Below are positions 51,461 through 60,721 of a stretch of 64,000 nucleotides of DNA, piece after piece (the stretch's first letter is position 1; each line of letters begins with the position of its first letter). The stretch lies in the NCBI RefSeq assembly GCF_900111315.1, contig NZ_FOGU01000011.1:1-64000 (forward strand), read 5' to 3'. Position numbers and translations under genes: made by a program. The notes beneath the pieces are model-generated. The model saw only the letters and a list, made by a program, of their open reading frames with translations, ran no database searches and had not been told where the DNA came from. Origin of the DNA: Tranquillimonas rosea. GTDB taxonomy: Bacteria > Pseudomonadota > Alphaproteobacteria > Rhodobacterales > Rhodobacteraceae.

Positions 51461-53476
51461 ATGAAGATCGATCATACCCTCCCGGCCGAAATCCGAGAGA
51501 TTGTCCATACCGAGATCCCGATGCCCGACGGCACACGGCTGGCGGCGCGCATCTGGATGCCGGTCGATGCCGAGACGCGGCCCGTTCCGGCGATCCTCGA
51601 GTACATTCCGTACCGCAAGAACGACAAGACGCTGGAGCGCGACCATGCCCGCGCGCCGTGGCTGGCCGCCCGCGGCTATGCCTATGTCCGGGTCGACCTG
51701 CGCGGCACGGGTGAATCCGAAGGCGTGATGACCGACGAATACACCGAGCTCGAACTGCAGGACGGCTGCGACGCGATCGCGTGGATCGCGGACCAGGCGT
51801 GGTGCGACGGTGGCGTCGGCATCGTCGGCATCTCGTGGGGTGGCTTCAACGGCCTGCAGATCGCCGCGCTCAGGCCGCCGGCGCTGAAGGCTGTGGTCAC
51901 GATCTGCTCGACCGACGACCGCTATGCCGACGACATTCACTACATGGGCGGCACGATGCTGAGCGATCAGCTGTCCTGGGCGTCAGTCATGTTCGGCATC
52001 AACACGCTGCCGCCGGATCCCGCCCATGTAGGCGACCGCTGGCGGAAGATGTGGCACGACCGGCTGGACGGCTCGGGCCTGTGGCTCAAGACGTGGCTCG
52101 AACACCAGACCCGCGACACGTACTGGAAACACGGCTCGATCTGCGAGGATTACGCCGATGTCGAAGTGCCGGTCTATGCGGTGAGCGGCTGGGCCGACGG
52201 GTATTGCCGCGCCGTGTTCCGGCTGGTGCAGAACCTGCGCGGCCCGGCGAAGGGCATCGTCGGTCCGTGGTCGCACAAATATCCCCATCTGGGCGAGCCG
52301 GGGCCGGCGATCGACTGGCTCAGCGAAGAGGCGCGCTGGTGGGACCAGTGGCTGAAGGGCGAGGACACCGGCATCATGGAAGAGCCCGCGCTGCGGCTGT
52401 TCCTGCAGGACCATGCCGAGCCGCGGTCGCACTATGTCGAACGTGCCGGTCGTTGGATCACCGAGCCTGCGTGGCCCTCGCCGAACATCTCGCCCGTGTC
52501 CTATGCGCTCGGCGCCGATGGCAGGCTGTCGGTCGACGGTGATCTGCCGGACCGCCCGCTGCAGATCTGCTCGCCGCTCTGGGTCGGTCTGCAGGGCGGC
52601 AAGTGGTGTTCCTATGCGCATCCGGGCGACCAGCCCGGTGATCAGCGCCGGGACGACGCCGGCAGCCTCGTGTTCGAGACCGAGCCGCTGGAGGCGCCGG
52701 TCGAGATGGTGGGCGACGCGCGGCTGACGCTGACCTTCGCTGTCGACCGTCCCGTCGCGCAGGTTGCCGTGCGCCTGGGCGACGTGGCGCCGGACGGCGC
52801 CGTGACGCGGATCAGCTATGGCCTGATGAACCTGACGCACCGCAACGGCCACGACGCCCCCGAAGAGCTGGTGCCGGGCGAGGTCTACACCGTCAAGGTG
52901 CCGCTGAAACACGTGGCCCAGCATTTCCGCCGCGGCCACCGCATCCGGCTTTCGGTCTCGACGGTCTATTTCCCGATCGCGTGGCCCTCGCCCGAGCTGG
53001 TGACGATGACGGTCCATCCCGGCCGGTCGAGCCTGTCGCTGCCCGTGCGTGCCGATGACGGGGCGACGGTGGCCGAGTTCGGCCCGCCGCGTATCGCGCC
53101 GCCGCTGGAGCTGACCCACGAGGTGCCGCCCGCCGCGGAATGGACGGTGATCGAGGACCGCGACACCGGCCGCGTCACCGTCGAGATCCTCGACCACGAG
53201 GGCGGGGCCGAGATCGACCGGCATGCCTTCTACCATCTCTCGGAAGGGCGCGAGACCTACAGCTATCTCCCCGGCGACCTGTCGTCGGTGCGGGGCAAGG
53301 TCACCTGGACGCACGAGATGCGGCGCGAGGACTGGACGGTCAAGACGATCACCGAGACGACGCTGTTCGGCACCGTGACCGATTTCCACGTCGAGGCGCG
53401 GCAACGCGCTTGGGAGGGCGAGGAACTGGTCAGCGACCTGTCGTGGAGCGAGACGCTGCCCCGGCAGCTGGTCTGA
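51461..53476 (+). CDS. CocE/NonD-family alpha/beta hydrolase (X-Pro peptidase S15 type)
   Basis: A 671-residue cytoplasmic hydrolase. The nucleophile is Ser125 (GISWGGFNG). Likely catalytic partners are the Asp in SGWADGY and the His in GPWSHKYP. The oxyanion region is LEYIPYRK (about 47-54). The C-terminal jelly-roll domain (about 390-560) of the PepX/CocE class is followed by about 100 extra residues. Family members cut esters or amides such as cocaine, cephalosporin side chains or X-Pro peptides. ATG 51461 is used, because an upstream in-frame extension is Arg-rich and lacks a ribosome site. No signal peptide. The gene stands alone and the substrate is unknown. Confidence 0.85.
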   Translation: MKIDHTLPAEIREIVHTEIPMPDGTRLAARIWMPVDAETRPVPAILEYIPYRKNDKTLERDHARAPWLAARGYAYVRVDLRGTGESEGVMTDEYTELELQDGCDAIAWIADQAWCDGGVGIVGISWGGFNGLQIAALRPPALKAVVTICSTDDRYADDIHYMGGTMLSDQLSWASVMFGINTLPPDPAHVGDRWRKMWHDRLDGSGLWLKTWLEHQTRDTYWKHGSICEDYADVEVPVYAVSGWADGYCRAVFRLVQNLRGPAKGIVGPWSHKYPHLGEPGPAIDWLSEEARWWDQWLKGEDTGIMEEPALRLFLQDHAEPRSHYVERAGRWITEPAWPSPNISPVSYALGADGRLSVDGDLPDRPLQICSPLWVGLQGGKWCSYAHPGDQPGDQRRDDAGSLVFETEPLEAPVEMVGDARLTLTFAVDRPVAQVAVRLGDVAPDGAVTRISYGLMNLTHRNGHDAPEELVPGEVYTVKVPLKHVAQHFRRGHRIRLSVSTVYFPIAWPSPELVTMTVHPGRSSLSLPVRADDGATVAEFGPPRIAPPLELTHEVPPAAEWTVIEDRDTGRVTVEILDHEGGAEIDRHAFYHLSEGRETYSYLPGDLSSVRGKVTWTHEMRREDWTVKTITETTLFGTVTDFHVEARQRAWEGEELVSDLSWSETLPRQLV

Positions 53477-53479
53477 CCG

Positions 53480-54319
53480 TCAACCCAGCTCGAGCGTGCA
53501 GACACCGTATTCCAGCGCGGTGTCGCCGCCCGGTGCGGGGCCCGTCCACATCCGCGCGGTCTCGAAAACCTGCGACAAACCCAATGCCTCGGCCGCCGCA
53601 AGGGCCGGGGCGTTGCAGTCGGGGACGTCCAGCATGATCTGCGCGCCTTCTGCCAGAACGACCAGGTCGTCCAGCAGGCGGCGGGCGACCGTTTCGTCGC
53701 GGGCGTGCAATGGCCCGATCTTCCAGCCGACACGACACCGCCGCATCGCCGCATAGCCCGCCAGATGGCCGCCGATATGGATCGCGCGGACGTGGCGGTC
53801 GGGGGCGTTCTTCAGCCAGCCGGTCAGAAACGGCGCCCGCGCGAAACCGGTGGCGGCGGTGTCGAGTGCCAGCGCGTCGGCAAGATCGGCCTCGGAGAAC
53901 GGGCGGCTGACGAGCCGTCCCGCGGGGGCGGGGACGCTGCCCGCGAACCGCAGCGTGGCGTGGTGACGCTGGAACCCTGCGCGACCATAGCTCTCCTGCT
54001 GGGCGACCACACCGTCGAGCCCGACAGACGCGCCGTTCACGCGCGCCAGCCCGCTGGTCCAGACGGCGGTGCCGAGACCGCGCCCGCGCAGGTCCGCGCG
54101 GCACAGGAAAAGCCCGAGAAAGGCGTGCTCCGGCCCGACGCGGACGACCGACACCGCCGCGGCGGGAGCGCCGTCGTGTAGCGCCATCAGGAATCCCTCG
54201 GGGTCGGCGCCAATGAAATGCGCGGCATCCGACTGTCCGGGATTCCACCCCTCGTCGGCGGCCCAGTCGAGGACGTGCGAAAGGTCGTCGCGGGTCATCG
54301 GGCGGATCTCGGGGCTCAT
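53480..54319 (-). CDS. GNAT acetyltransferase with YitH-type second domain
   Basis: A 279-residue protein. The N-terminal GNAT fold (about 1-125) contains the acetyl-CoA loop CRADLRGRGLGTAVW. The second domain (about 135-279; RPFSEADLADALALDTAATGF, GWKIGPLHARDETVA) resembles the C-terminal GNAT-like half of YitH proteins. It is the last gene of the minus-strand ABC-transporter operon and overlaps the racemase gene by four bases. It might acetylate a polyamine or amino compound that the transporter brings in. This is inferred from position. Confidence 0.82.
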   Translation of the reverse strand: MSPEIRPMTRDDLSHVLDWAADEGWNPGQSDAAHFIGADPEGFLMALHDGAPAAAVSVVRVGPEHAFLGLFLCRADLRGRGLGTAVWTSGLARVNGASVGLDGVVAQQESYGRAGFQRHHATLRFAGSVPAPAGRLVSRPFSEADLADALALDTAATGFARAPFLTGWLKNAPDRHVRAIHIGGHLAGYAAMRRCRVGWKIGPLHARDETVARRLLDDLVVLAEGAQIMLDVPDCNAPALAAAEALGLSQVFETARMWTGPAPGGDTALEYGVCTLELG

Positions 54320-55023
54320 GCCTGGGTCTCCTTGTTGCGGGGCGCGGCATACCCTCCGGTCTTTACCGTGCGATGCCCCAGCCGTGCCAGACCCGAGGCC
54401 AGTTGCACCGCCGCCGCGACGCCGTCGATCACCGGCCGGTCGAGGTCGTGGGACAGCCGTTCGGCCATCTCAGCCATGCCGCCGCAACCCAGCACCAGCG
54501 CGGCGTCGGGCACGTCCCGGGCGGCCTGCCGCAGGGCGGCCGCCACCGGGTCGGTCTCGCCCGTCGCGTACGACAGGTCCAGCACCGCCACACCGGCGGC
54601 GCGCACCCCGGCGCAGCGCGTGGCAAGACCATTCAGCCGCAGGTTCGCCTCCAGCACCGGGACCGACACGGGCGCGGCGGTGACCACGATGAAGCGTTCG
54701 GCCAGCTGGCAGGCCAGCAGGCAGGCGGCCTCTCCGATCCCCACGACGGGCCGCGTCGCGGCGCAGCGGGCGGCGTGCAGGCCGGTGTCGTCGAAGCAGG
54801 CGATGATGTGGGCGTCCACGCCGTCCGCCTCGGCCTCGGCGATGCGCTGCAGCAGGCCGGGGACCGCCATCGCGCCGTCGTGGTGCCCCTCGATCGAGGC
54901 GGGCCCTCGGGGCGAGGTCGTGGCTACGATCTCGACATCCGGCGGCGCGGTCGCGTGGGCGGCGGCGGCGATGGTGCGGGTCATCGACGCGCTGGTGTTC
55001 GGGTTCACGACGTGAAGGCGCAT
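54316..55023 (-). CDS. Asp/Glu/hydantoin racemase-family protein
   Basis: A 235-residue protein. The two catalytic cysteines are placed as in hydantoin and aspartate racemases: Cys76 (ACFDDTGL) and Cys180 (LGCGGMAE). The N-terminus MRLHVVNPNTSASMT is typical of hydantoin racemase. It would invert a 5-substituted hydantoin or a similar acidic carbon. Its start lies 5 bases after the second permease. The longer reading frame upstream is a shadow. With the amidohydrolase at 59316 it suggests breakdown of cyclic ureides or amides. Confidence 0.86.
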   Translation of the reverse strand: MRLHVVNPNTSASMTRTIAAAAHATAPPDVEIVATTSPRGPASIEGHHDGAMAVPGLLQRIAEAEADGVDAHIIACFDDTGLHAARCAATRPVVGIGEAACLLACQLAERFIVVTAAPVSVPVLEANLRLNGLATRCAGVRAAGVAVLDLSYATGETDPVAAALRQAARDVPDAALVLGCGGMAEMAERLSHDLDRPVIDGVAAAVQLASGLARLGHRTVKTGGYAAPRNKETQA

Positions 55024-55028
55024 CGGCG

Positions 55029-55907
55029 TCAGCGCTGGTTCCGGCTGCGGCGGATCACGAAGGCGACCGTCAGCAGGACGCCCACCGCCAGAAGGGACGC
55101 CGCCGTCGTCGTCGTGCCGAGGGCGTAGATCTCGGGCGTCGTCACCGTCGTGGTCAGGGCGGCAAGCTGCATGGGCAGCGTGTTGTCCGATCCCATAACC
55201 TGGCTCGAGCGTGCCAGTTCGTCCCAGGACAGCGTGAAGCCGAAGACGGCGACCCCGATCAGGAACGGCGCGATGATCGGCAGCGTGACATGCACGAAGG
55301 TCTGCCAGCGCGAGGCGCCCAGGTCGCGGGCCGCTTCCTCGTAGGAGGGGTCGAAGCGATTGAAGACCGCGAACATGATCAGCAGGCCGAAGGGCAGGGT
55401 CCAGGTCAGGTGCGCCCCGAGTCCCGAGGTGAAGGTGCCAAGCGCTGTGACGAAGTTGCGCTGGATCGACTCCATCCCCGTAGCCATGCCGAACGCCTTG
55501 ACCGCCTCGTCGATCAGGCGGAACTCCAGCCCGATGCCCAGCGACACGACGATCGACGGCATGATCAGGCTGGCGATGGCGACGTAGAGCAACAGCATGG
55601 CACCCGGAAACCGCCGCCGGAAGGCGAGGCCGGCCATGACCGAGATGACCACTGTCAGCACCATAACCACCAGCGCCAACCGCAGCGAGCGGAAGAACGC
55701 GGTCGAGATGTCCACCGATCCGCCGTCGGACCACAAGGTCCGGAACCAGTGCAGCGACCAGCCCCGCATGGGGAAGACCAACCCCCCGTCCGGCCCCTGG
55801 AACGACAGCACCACGATGGCGAGCATCGGCCCGTAGAGGAACAGGATGAACAGCGTGAAGACCGCTGCGAGCACGTAGAAGGATCGGGGACGTCCACCGT
55901 CGGCCAT
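55029..55907 (-). CDS. ABC transporter permease, PotC type
   Basis: A 292-residue membrane protein with six helices. The EAA loop is DPSYEEAARDLGASRWQTF (about 196-214). The spermidine/putrescine permease family is indicated by FLYGPMLAIVVLSFQ at the N-terminus and TLSWDELARSSQVMG near residue 234. It forms a heterodimer with the next gene upstream, from which it is separated by one base. Confidence 0.88.
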   Translation of the reverse strand: MADGGRPRSFYVLAAVFTLFILFLYGPMLAIVVLSFQGPDGGLVFPMRGWSLHWFRTLWSDGGSVDISTAFFRSLRLALVVMVLTVVISVMAGLAFRRRFPGAMLLLYVAIASLIMPSIVVSLGIGLEFRLIDEAVKAFGMATGMESIQRNFVTALGTFTSGLGAHLTWTLPFGLLIMFAVFNRFDPSYEEAARDLGASRWQTFVHVTLPIIAPFLIGVAVFGFTLSWDELARSSQVMGSDNTLPMQLAALTTTVTTPEIYALGTTTTAASLLAVGVLLTVAFVIRRSRNQR

Positions 55908-55908
55908 G

Positions 55909-56853
55909 TCAGAGCTCCCGCCGGATATCGACCATCTTGAGAAGCGCCGAGATCGCGAAGGTCACGGCGATCAGCAGCAGCACCGCGTTGGCCGCCGCGA
56001 TGGGGAATTGCAGGTACTGGATCTGGGTCTGGATCGTCTTGCCGACAGAGGCGATCTGCTGGCCGCCCATGATCCCGATCGTCAGGAAGTCGCCCATCAC
56101 GATGGTTATGACGAAGATCGACCCGATGATGATGCCCGGCTTTGCGAGCGGAATGATCACGCTTGTCAGCGTCTGCACGCCCGTTGCGCCGGAATCCGCC
56201 GCGGCCTCGATCAGCGACCGGTCGATACGCATCATCGAGTTGAAGATCGGCACGACCATGAACAGCGCGTAGAGGTGGGTCAGCGCCAGCACGACGGCGA
56301 AGTCGGAATAGAGAAGCCATTCCAGCGGCGTATCCGTCACGCCGATGTCGATGAGGAAGCCGTTGACCAGCCCGTTCCGCCCCAGCAGCGGAATCCACGA
56401 GATCATGCGGATCACGATCGAGGTCCAGAACGGGATCGTGCACAGCAGGAAGAACGCCACCTGCACCGGCAGGGTGCGCACGTGGAAGGCCAGGAAATAG
56501 GCCACGGTGAACCCGATCAGCAGGGTCGTCAGCCAGACCAGGAAACAGAATTTCAGCGTCGAGAGATACGTCGCCAGCGTCACGCAGAGACCGGGAAGCT
56601 CTTCCAGGCAGCCGGAGAACACGTCGGTGTAGTTCTGGAAGACGAGGGCGGGCTCGATCGAGTATTGGGTGAACTCCCAGAAGCTGACGATGATCGTCAC
56701 CGCCAGCGGCAGCAGGAAGAACACGAAAAAGACCAGCGCCATCGGTGCGGCCTGCCACAGCGCCTTCCCGGCGCCGGGTTCGGCCCCCGTGGCGCTCTTG
56801 GCGCGGGCGCGCCGGAAGAACCGGCGCGCCCCGTCTGCGGTGGCCTCGCTCAT
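55909..56853 (-). CDS. ABC transporter permease, PotB type
   Basis: A 314-residue membrane protein. A cytoplasmic Arg/Ala-rich N-terminus of about 35 residues precedes six helices. The EAA loop is IDRSLIEAAADSGATGVQTL (about 212-231). The late VITIVMGDFLTIGIMGGQ is typical of PotB. ATG 56853 overlaps the stop of the receptor gene, and the longer frame upstream is rejected. Confidence 0.88.
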   Translation of the reverse strand: MSEATADGARRFFRRARAKSATGAEPGAGKALWQAAPMALVFFVFFLLPLAVTIIVSFWEFTQYSIEPALVFQNYTDVFSGCLEELPGLCVTLATYLSTLKFCFLVWLTTLLIGFTVAYFLAFHVRTLPVQVAFFLLCTIPFWTSIVIRMISWIPLLGRNGLVNGFLIDIGVTDTPLEWLLYSDFAVVLALTHLYALFMVVPIFNSMMRIDRSLIEAAADSGATGVQTLTSVIIPLAKPGIIIGSIFVITIVMGDFLTIGIMGGQQIASVGKTIQTQIQYLQFPIAAANAVLLLIAVTFAISALLKMVDIRREL

Positions 56854-58109
56854 GCCGCGATGAACTCGTTCCACTTGCGGACCATGTACTGGTTCTCGTC
56901 CATGACGGCGTTCCAGCATGCGACAGCGCCCATCCGTTCCTCGTAGGAGCCGCCGTCGCGCACGGCGCCGGCCTCTTCCATGAGGTCGCCGGAGGGCGAC
57001 ATGATGTCCTGCTCGGCTTCCTTGCCCTCGTACCAATAGGCCCACTCGTAGGGCTCCATGAACTCTTTCGCGGTATCCAGCACGGCCGGATAGTAGCCTT
57101 GGCGGGACAGATGCGCGCCCGCCCAGCCCGAGAGGAACCAGTTGACGAACTCGTAGGCCGCGTCGAGCTTGCGGTCCGAGATCGTGCGGGGCAGGCCAAA
57201 GCCCGAGGCCCAGGCGCGATAGCCTTCCTGCAGCGGCTGGTACTTGCACGGCACGCCCTGGGTGCGGACGGCGGTGACGGCGGGCGACCACATCGACTGG
57301 ATCACCACCTCGCCCGAGGCCATCAGGTTCACCGACTCGTTGAAGTTCGACCAGAAGGCGCGGAACTGGCCGGCATTCTTGGCCTCGATCAGCTTCTCGA
57401 TGGTGAAGTCGATCTCTTCGCGGGTCATGTTGCCCTTGTCGCCGTAGGTGATGTCACCCCGCGCCTCGAGCGCCATCGCGGCGTCCATGATCCCGATCGA
57501 CGGGATGTTCAGGATCGAGGCCTTGCCGGCGAAGTCGGGATCGAGCAGCGACGCCCACGACGAGATCTCCTTGTCGATCAGGTCGGGACGGATGCCCAGC
57601 GTGTCGGCGTTGTAGGTCGTGGGGATCAGCGTGATCCAGTCCGTCGGCTCGGTCGCGAAGGACTGCGAGTTCTGCCCTTCGAGATAGAACACCTCGGCGG
57701 GCGCGGTGCCCTGCAGGCCGACTTCCTTGCCGTTGACGGTGCCCTCGGTGATCACGCTGGCGATGTCGTCGGCGCGCTCGATGCGGCTGGCGTCCATGCC
57801 CATCAGGTTGCCCGACGGCACGAGGTTGGGCAGCGCGAAATACTCGCTGTCGACCAGGTCGAACGAGTTCGGCTGCGTGATGACGCGGCGGGCCACGTCG
57901 TCGGTCGTGACCGCGATGTACTCGATGTTGATCCCGAGTTCCTCGCCGGCCTTCTGCGCGATGCCGGGCGACTGGTTCACGGCCGTGGACAGGTAGCGCA
58001 GGGTCACCGGCTCTTGCGCGTGGACGAAGGGCGCCGGGAATGCCGCCGCCGCACCTGCGGCGGACGCTCCCTTGAGAAAGCCGCGACGGCTCGCACGGAT
58101 CTTGGTCAT
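56850..58109 (-). CDS. ABC transporter substrate-binding protein, PotD type, Tat-exported
   Basis: A 419-residue receptor with a twin-arginine leader (ASRRGFLKGASAAGAAAAF, cleaved near VHAQ at about residue 32). The family-1 fold includes WASLLDPDFAGKASILNIPSIGIMDAAM and GEVVIQSMWSPAV. The family carries polyamines or related cations. Longer than PotD (about 350), it may bind a larger or anionic ligand. It lies 67 bases after the ATPase gene and overlaps the PotB-like gene. Confidence 0.87.
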   Translation of the reverse strand: MTKIRASRRGFLKGASAAGAAAAFPAPFVHAQEPVTLRYLSTAVNQSPGIAQKAGEELGINIEYIAVTTDDVARRVITQPNSFDLVDSEYFALPNLVPSGNLMGMDASRIERADDIASVITEGTVNGKEVGLQGTAPAEVFYLEGQNSQSFATEPTDWITLIPTTYNADTLGIRPDLIDKEISSWASLLDPDFAGKASILNIPSIGIMDAAMALEARGDITYGDKGNMTREEIDFTIEKLIEAKNAGQFRAFWSNFNESVNLMASGEVVIQSMWSPAVTAVRTQGVPCKYQPLQEGYRAWASGFGLPRTISDRKLDAAYEFVNWFLSGWAGAHLSRQGYYPAVLDTAKEFMEPYEWAYWYEGKEAEQDIMSPSGDLMEEAGAVRDGGSYEERMGAVACWNAVMDENQYMVRKWNEFIAA

Positions 58110-58176
58110 GTGAAGTCCCCTCTCTGTTGGACTGGGCTTGGTCCCTGTGGGACCGGTTCTTGGACCGCGTTGCCGT

Positions 58177-59163
58177 TCAGGGCTCGGCGGTCAGTTCGTG
58201 CACCTCGTCGGCGGGCCAGGTCAGGCCGACCACGTCGCCGGGTGTCACGGGATCGCTGAAATAGGTGCGCTCGGAGACGATGGCCGACATCTCGTCGCCG
58301 CTGTCGGTGGCGAGGTTCACCATCACCTGCGGTCCGCGATACTCGACCTCCTGCACCGTGGCGCGGCGCGCGCCGTCGGCGCGGCTGATCTGCAGCGCGT
58401 CCGAGCGAAGGGTCACGGTCCGGCCGCCCTCGGACATGATGTTGTGGCCGCCCATGAAGCGGGCCACGAACTCTGTGCGCGGGCGGTTGAAGACCTCGCG
58501 GGCGGGGCCCGACTGCACGATCTTCGCATCGTTCATCACCACGACCAGGTCGGAGAGGGCCATCGCCTCTTCCTGGCTGTGGGTGACGTGGATGAAGCTG
58601 ATGCCCAGCTCGCGCTGGATGCGCCGCAGCTCGCCCCGCATCCGCACCCGCAGGAACGGGTCCAGCGCCGAGAGCGGCTCGTCCAGGAGCAGCACCGAGG
58701 GCCGCGTCATCAGCGCCCGCGCCAGTGCCACGCGCTGTTGCTGGCCGCCGGAAAGCTGGTTCGGCTTGCGGTCGGCGAACTCGGTCATCGAGACGAGATC
58801 GAGCATCTCCATGGCGCGCTTGCGGCGCTCGGCCTTGCCGGTGCCCTGCATTTTCAGGGAAAAGGCCACGTTCTCGGCGATGTCGAGATGCGGGAACAGG
58901 GCGTAGTTCTGGAACATCATCGCCGTACCGCGCTTGGCCGGCGGGATGTCGTTGATGCGGCGGTGGCCGATCAGGATGTCGCCGTCCGAGATCGACTCGT
59001 GCCCCGCGATCATGCGCAGGGTCGAGGTCTTGCCGCAGCCCGAGGGGCCGAGCAGGCAGCAGTACTGGCCTGCCTCTATCTTGAGTGAAATCCGGTCGAC
59101 CGCCACCACGTCGCCATAGGCCTTGGTGACTGCCGCGAGTTCTACGGTTTCCGGTTGTGCCAT
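58177..59163 (-). CDS. ABC transporter ATP-binding protein, PotA type
   Basis: A 328-residue ATPase. Walker A is GPSGCGKT (39-46), the Q-loop MMFQNYALFPHLD, the signature [15 protein letters not shown] and Walker B VLLLDEPLSALD. The H-loop is HVTHSQEEAM and a C-terminal TOBE_2 domain is present (about 245-320). It is first in the five-gene transporter block (ATPase, receptor, two permeases, racemase), followed by the GNAT gene. The 33-bp palindrome at 59214 is directly upstream. Confidence 0.92.
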   Translation of the reverse strand: MAQPETVELAAVTKAYGDVVAVDRISLKIEAGQYCCLLGPSGCGKTSTLRMIAGHESISDGDILIGHRRINDIPPAKRGTAMMFQNYALFPHLDIAENVAFSLKMQGTGKAERRKRAMEMLDLVSMTEFADRKPNQLSGGQQQRVALARALMTRPSVLLLDEPLSALDPFLRVRMRGELRRIQRELGISFIHVTHSQEEAMALSDLVVVMNDAKIVQSGPAREVFNRPRTEFVARFMGGHNIMSEGGRTVTLRSDALQISRADGARRATVQEVEYRGPQVMVNLATDSGDEMSAIVSERTYFSDPVTPGDVVGLTWPADEVHELTAEP

Positions 59164-59213
59164 TCTTCGCCCCCAAGCGTCGCCGGAAGGGTGCGCCGAG
59201 GGGCGGGCCCGTG

Positions 59214-59246
59214 CAATTTGGCGGCGTCAATGACGCGGCGAAATTG
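59214..59246. promoter_or_regulatory. 33-bp imperfect palindrome upstream of the PotA-like gene
   Basis: Two 15-base arms (CAATTTGGCGGCGTC and GACGCGGCGAAATTG) pair at 13 of 15 positions around the centre AAT. The inner GCGTC-AAT-GACGC and outer CAATTT/AAATTG are exact. It lies 51-83 bases before the start of the transporter operon and about 70 bases after the amidohydrolase stop. It is a likely operator for a dimeric or tetrameric regulator that is not encoded nearby. Confidence 0.45.
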
Positions 59247-59315
59247 GGCGAATGGTCAAATCATGTGCATATGGCCCGCCGTTTGCCGCCGATTTGCGCC
59301 GGATGTGAGCGATTT

Positions 59316-60554
59316 TCAGGCCGACTCGGGCCCGCGCGGGTGCAGGCGGGGGCGGGGGTTGGTGAGGGTCAGGTGGCCGTGGTGGAAGGCGAGGAGGGGG
59401 GGAGTGAGGCGGCGGACGGCGTCGACGGGGCTCGTGGCGTCGAGGATGACGAGGGTGGCGGGGGCGCCGGGTTCGATGGGGCGCGGGGGGCGGTTCATCA
59501 GCCGGGTGGCGCCGTCGGAAACCATGTCGAAACAGGTGGTTAGCCCATCCTCATCGCCGATGCGCGCGACGTGGGCATAGAGATGCGCCATCCGCAGGGC
59601 CGAGCCGTCGCCGAACGGCGTGAAGGGGTTCAGCACGTTGTTGGTGGCCAGCGAGCAGCATACACCATGCGTGCACCCCGTGTGCACAGGCGATACACCG
59701 CGCGGCATACACTTGTCCGCCTCGCCGCCCATCAGGAACAGGTCGGTCGAGGGCAGGGCGGTCAGCGCGATCCCCGCCGCCGCCAGCCGGTCGAACATCG
59801 GATGCAGCGCCTCGGGGCCGACCGCCGACAGCCGGTTCACATGGCCCAGCGTCACCCGGTCCTGCCAGCCCTGCGCCTCGGTCCGGGCGATCACCGCCTC
59901 GAGCGTCGAGAGGTCCGGGTCGAGGTCGAAGTCGAGATGCATGTCGAGGTCGACGTCGAACTCGGCCGCCATGGCGAAGAGGATGTCGAGCTGGGCCATC
60001 GGGTCGGAATCGGTGTAGGGGCAGGCGCCCAGCACGGTGGCACCTTGCGCCAGCGCCTGCCGCAGGAGCGCCTCGGTGCCCGGCAGGTTCGTCAGGCCGT
60101 CCTGGGGAAAGACGCAGATCTCGGTCTCGATCCCCCAGGCGCGGCTGGCCGCCGCCGCCTGCACGCCGCGCAGACCGGCGAGGCCGACCACCGGGTCGAC
60201 CTCGACATGGGTGCGCAGCAGCGTGGTGCCCTGCGCGATCATCATGTCGAGCACCCGCTCGGCCCGCGCCTGCACGTCCTCGGCGGTGAAGTCGCGCTTG
60301 GCGGCGCGCACGCCCGAGATAGCCGCGGCGGGATCGGCGGCGGCGGGGGCGCGGTCGAGGATGCAGGCCTTGTCCAGATGGACGTGGGTCTCGACGAAGC
60401 CGGCAAAGGCGAAGCCGCCGCCCGCGTCGTGGATGGCGGTCCCGGCGTCGGCCTCTAGCCCCGGCGCGAGCGCGGCGATGCGGCCGTCGCGGATGCCGAT
60501 GTCGACGCGGCCCGTCCGGGGGTCGGTTACTGCGTTTCGGATGATCGTGTCCAT
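59316..60554 (-). CDS. Cytosine-deaminase-like amidohydrolase
   Basis: A 412-residue metal-dependent hydrolase of the CodA branch. The first metal site is ETHVHLDKA (His57, His59). LLRTHVEVDP, LDMHLDFDLDP, LGHVNRLS and the catalytic-Asp region PSTDLFLMGG follow. ATNNVLNPFTPFGDGS matches CodA-type enzymes. These deaminate cytosine, creatinine, isocytosine or triazines, or open cyclic amides. It lies just upstream of the polyamine-type ABC operon on the same strand, 152 bases away. It therefore probably belongs to the same pathway as the transporter and racemase. The substrate is not predictable from sequence. Confidence 0.84.
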   Translation of the reverse strand: MDTIIRNAVTDPRTGRVDIGIRDGRIAALAPGLEADAGTAIHDAGGGFAFAGFVETHVHLDKACILDRAPAAADPAAAISGVRAAKRDFTAEDVQARAERVLDMMIAQGTTLLRTHVEVDPVVGLAGLRGVQAAAASRAWGIETEICVFPQDGLTNLPGTEALLRQALAQGATVLGACPYTDSDPMAQLDILFAMAAEFDVDLDMHLDFDLDPDLSTLEAVIARTEAQGWQDRVTLGHVNRLSAVGPEALHPMFDRLAAAGIALTALPSTDLFLMGGEADKCMPRGVSPVHTGCTHGVCCSLATNNVLNPFTPFGDGSALRMAHLYAHVARIGDEDGLTTCFDMVSDGATRLMNRPPRPIEPGAPATLVILDATSPVDAVRRLTPPLLAFHHGHLTLTNPRPRLHPRGPESA

Positions 60555-60667
60555 GGCCTCGTCCGGCTGCCTGCCCAGCGTGGGGAATGTGCTGGAAGCG
60601 GGCGCTGTTCCCCGGCCTCTGTCCTAACGGGACGGGCGGGCACCGGAAAGCGGTGGCGCGAAAGCGA

Positions 60668-60695
60668 CCGGGCCGCGCACGGCGGCGCGGCCCGG
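60668..60695 (-). terminator. Hairpin after the acidic exported protein gene
   Basis: CCGGGCCGCGC and GCGCGGCCCGG form an 11-bp stem with a 6-base loop, 27 bases after the minus-strand stop. On that strand the sequence beyond has only short T stretches (CGCTTTCG). It is a probable terminator. Confidence 0.55.
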
Positions 60696-60721
60696 TGTGC
60701 CGAGGATATGGGCGCGATGCC

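Noticed and set aside
51983-53404. 473-codon minus-strand frame opposite the CocE/NonD gene
   Set aside because: His/Arg-rich shadow translation without domains. The plus strand has the catalytic GxSxGG motif.
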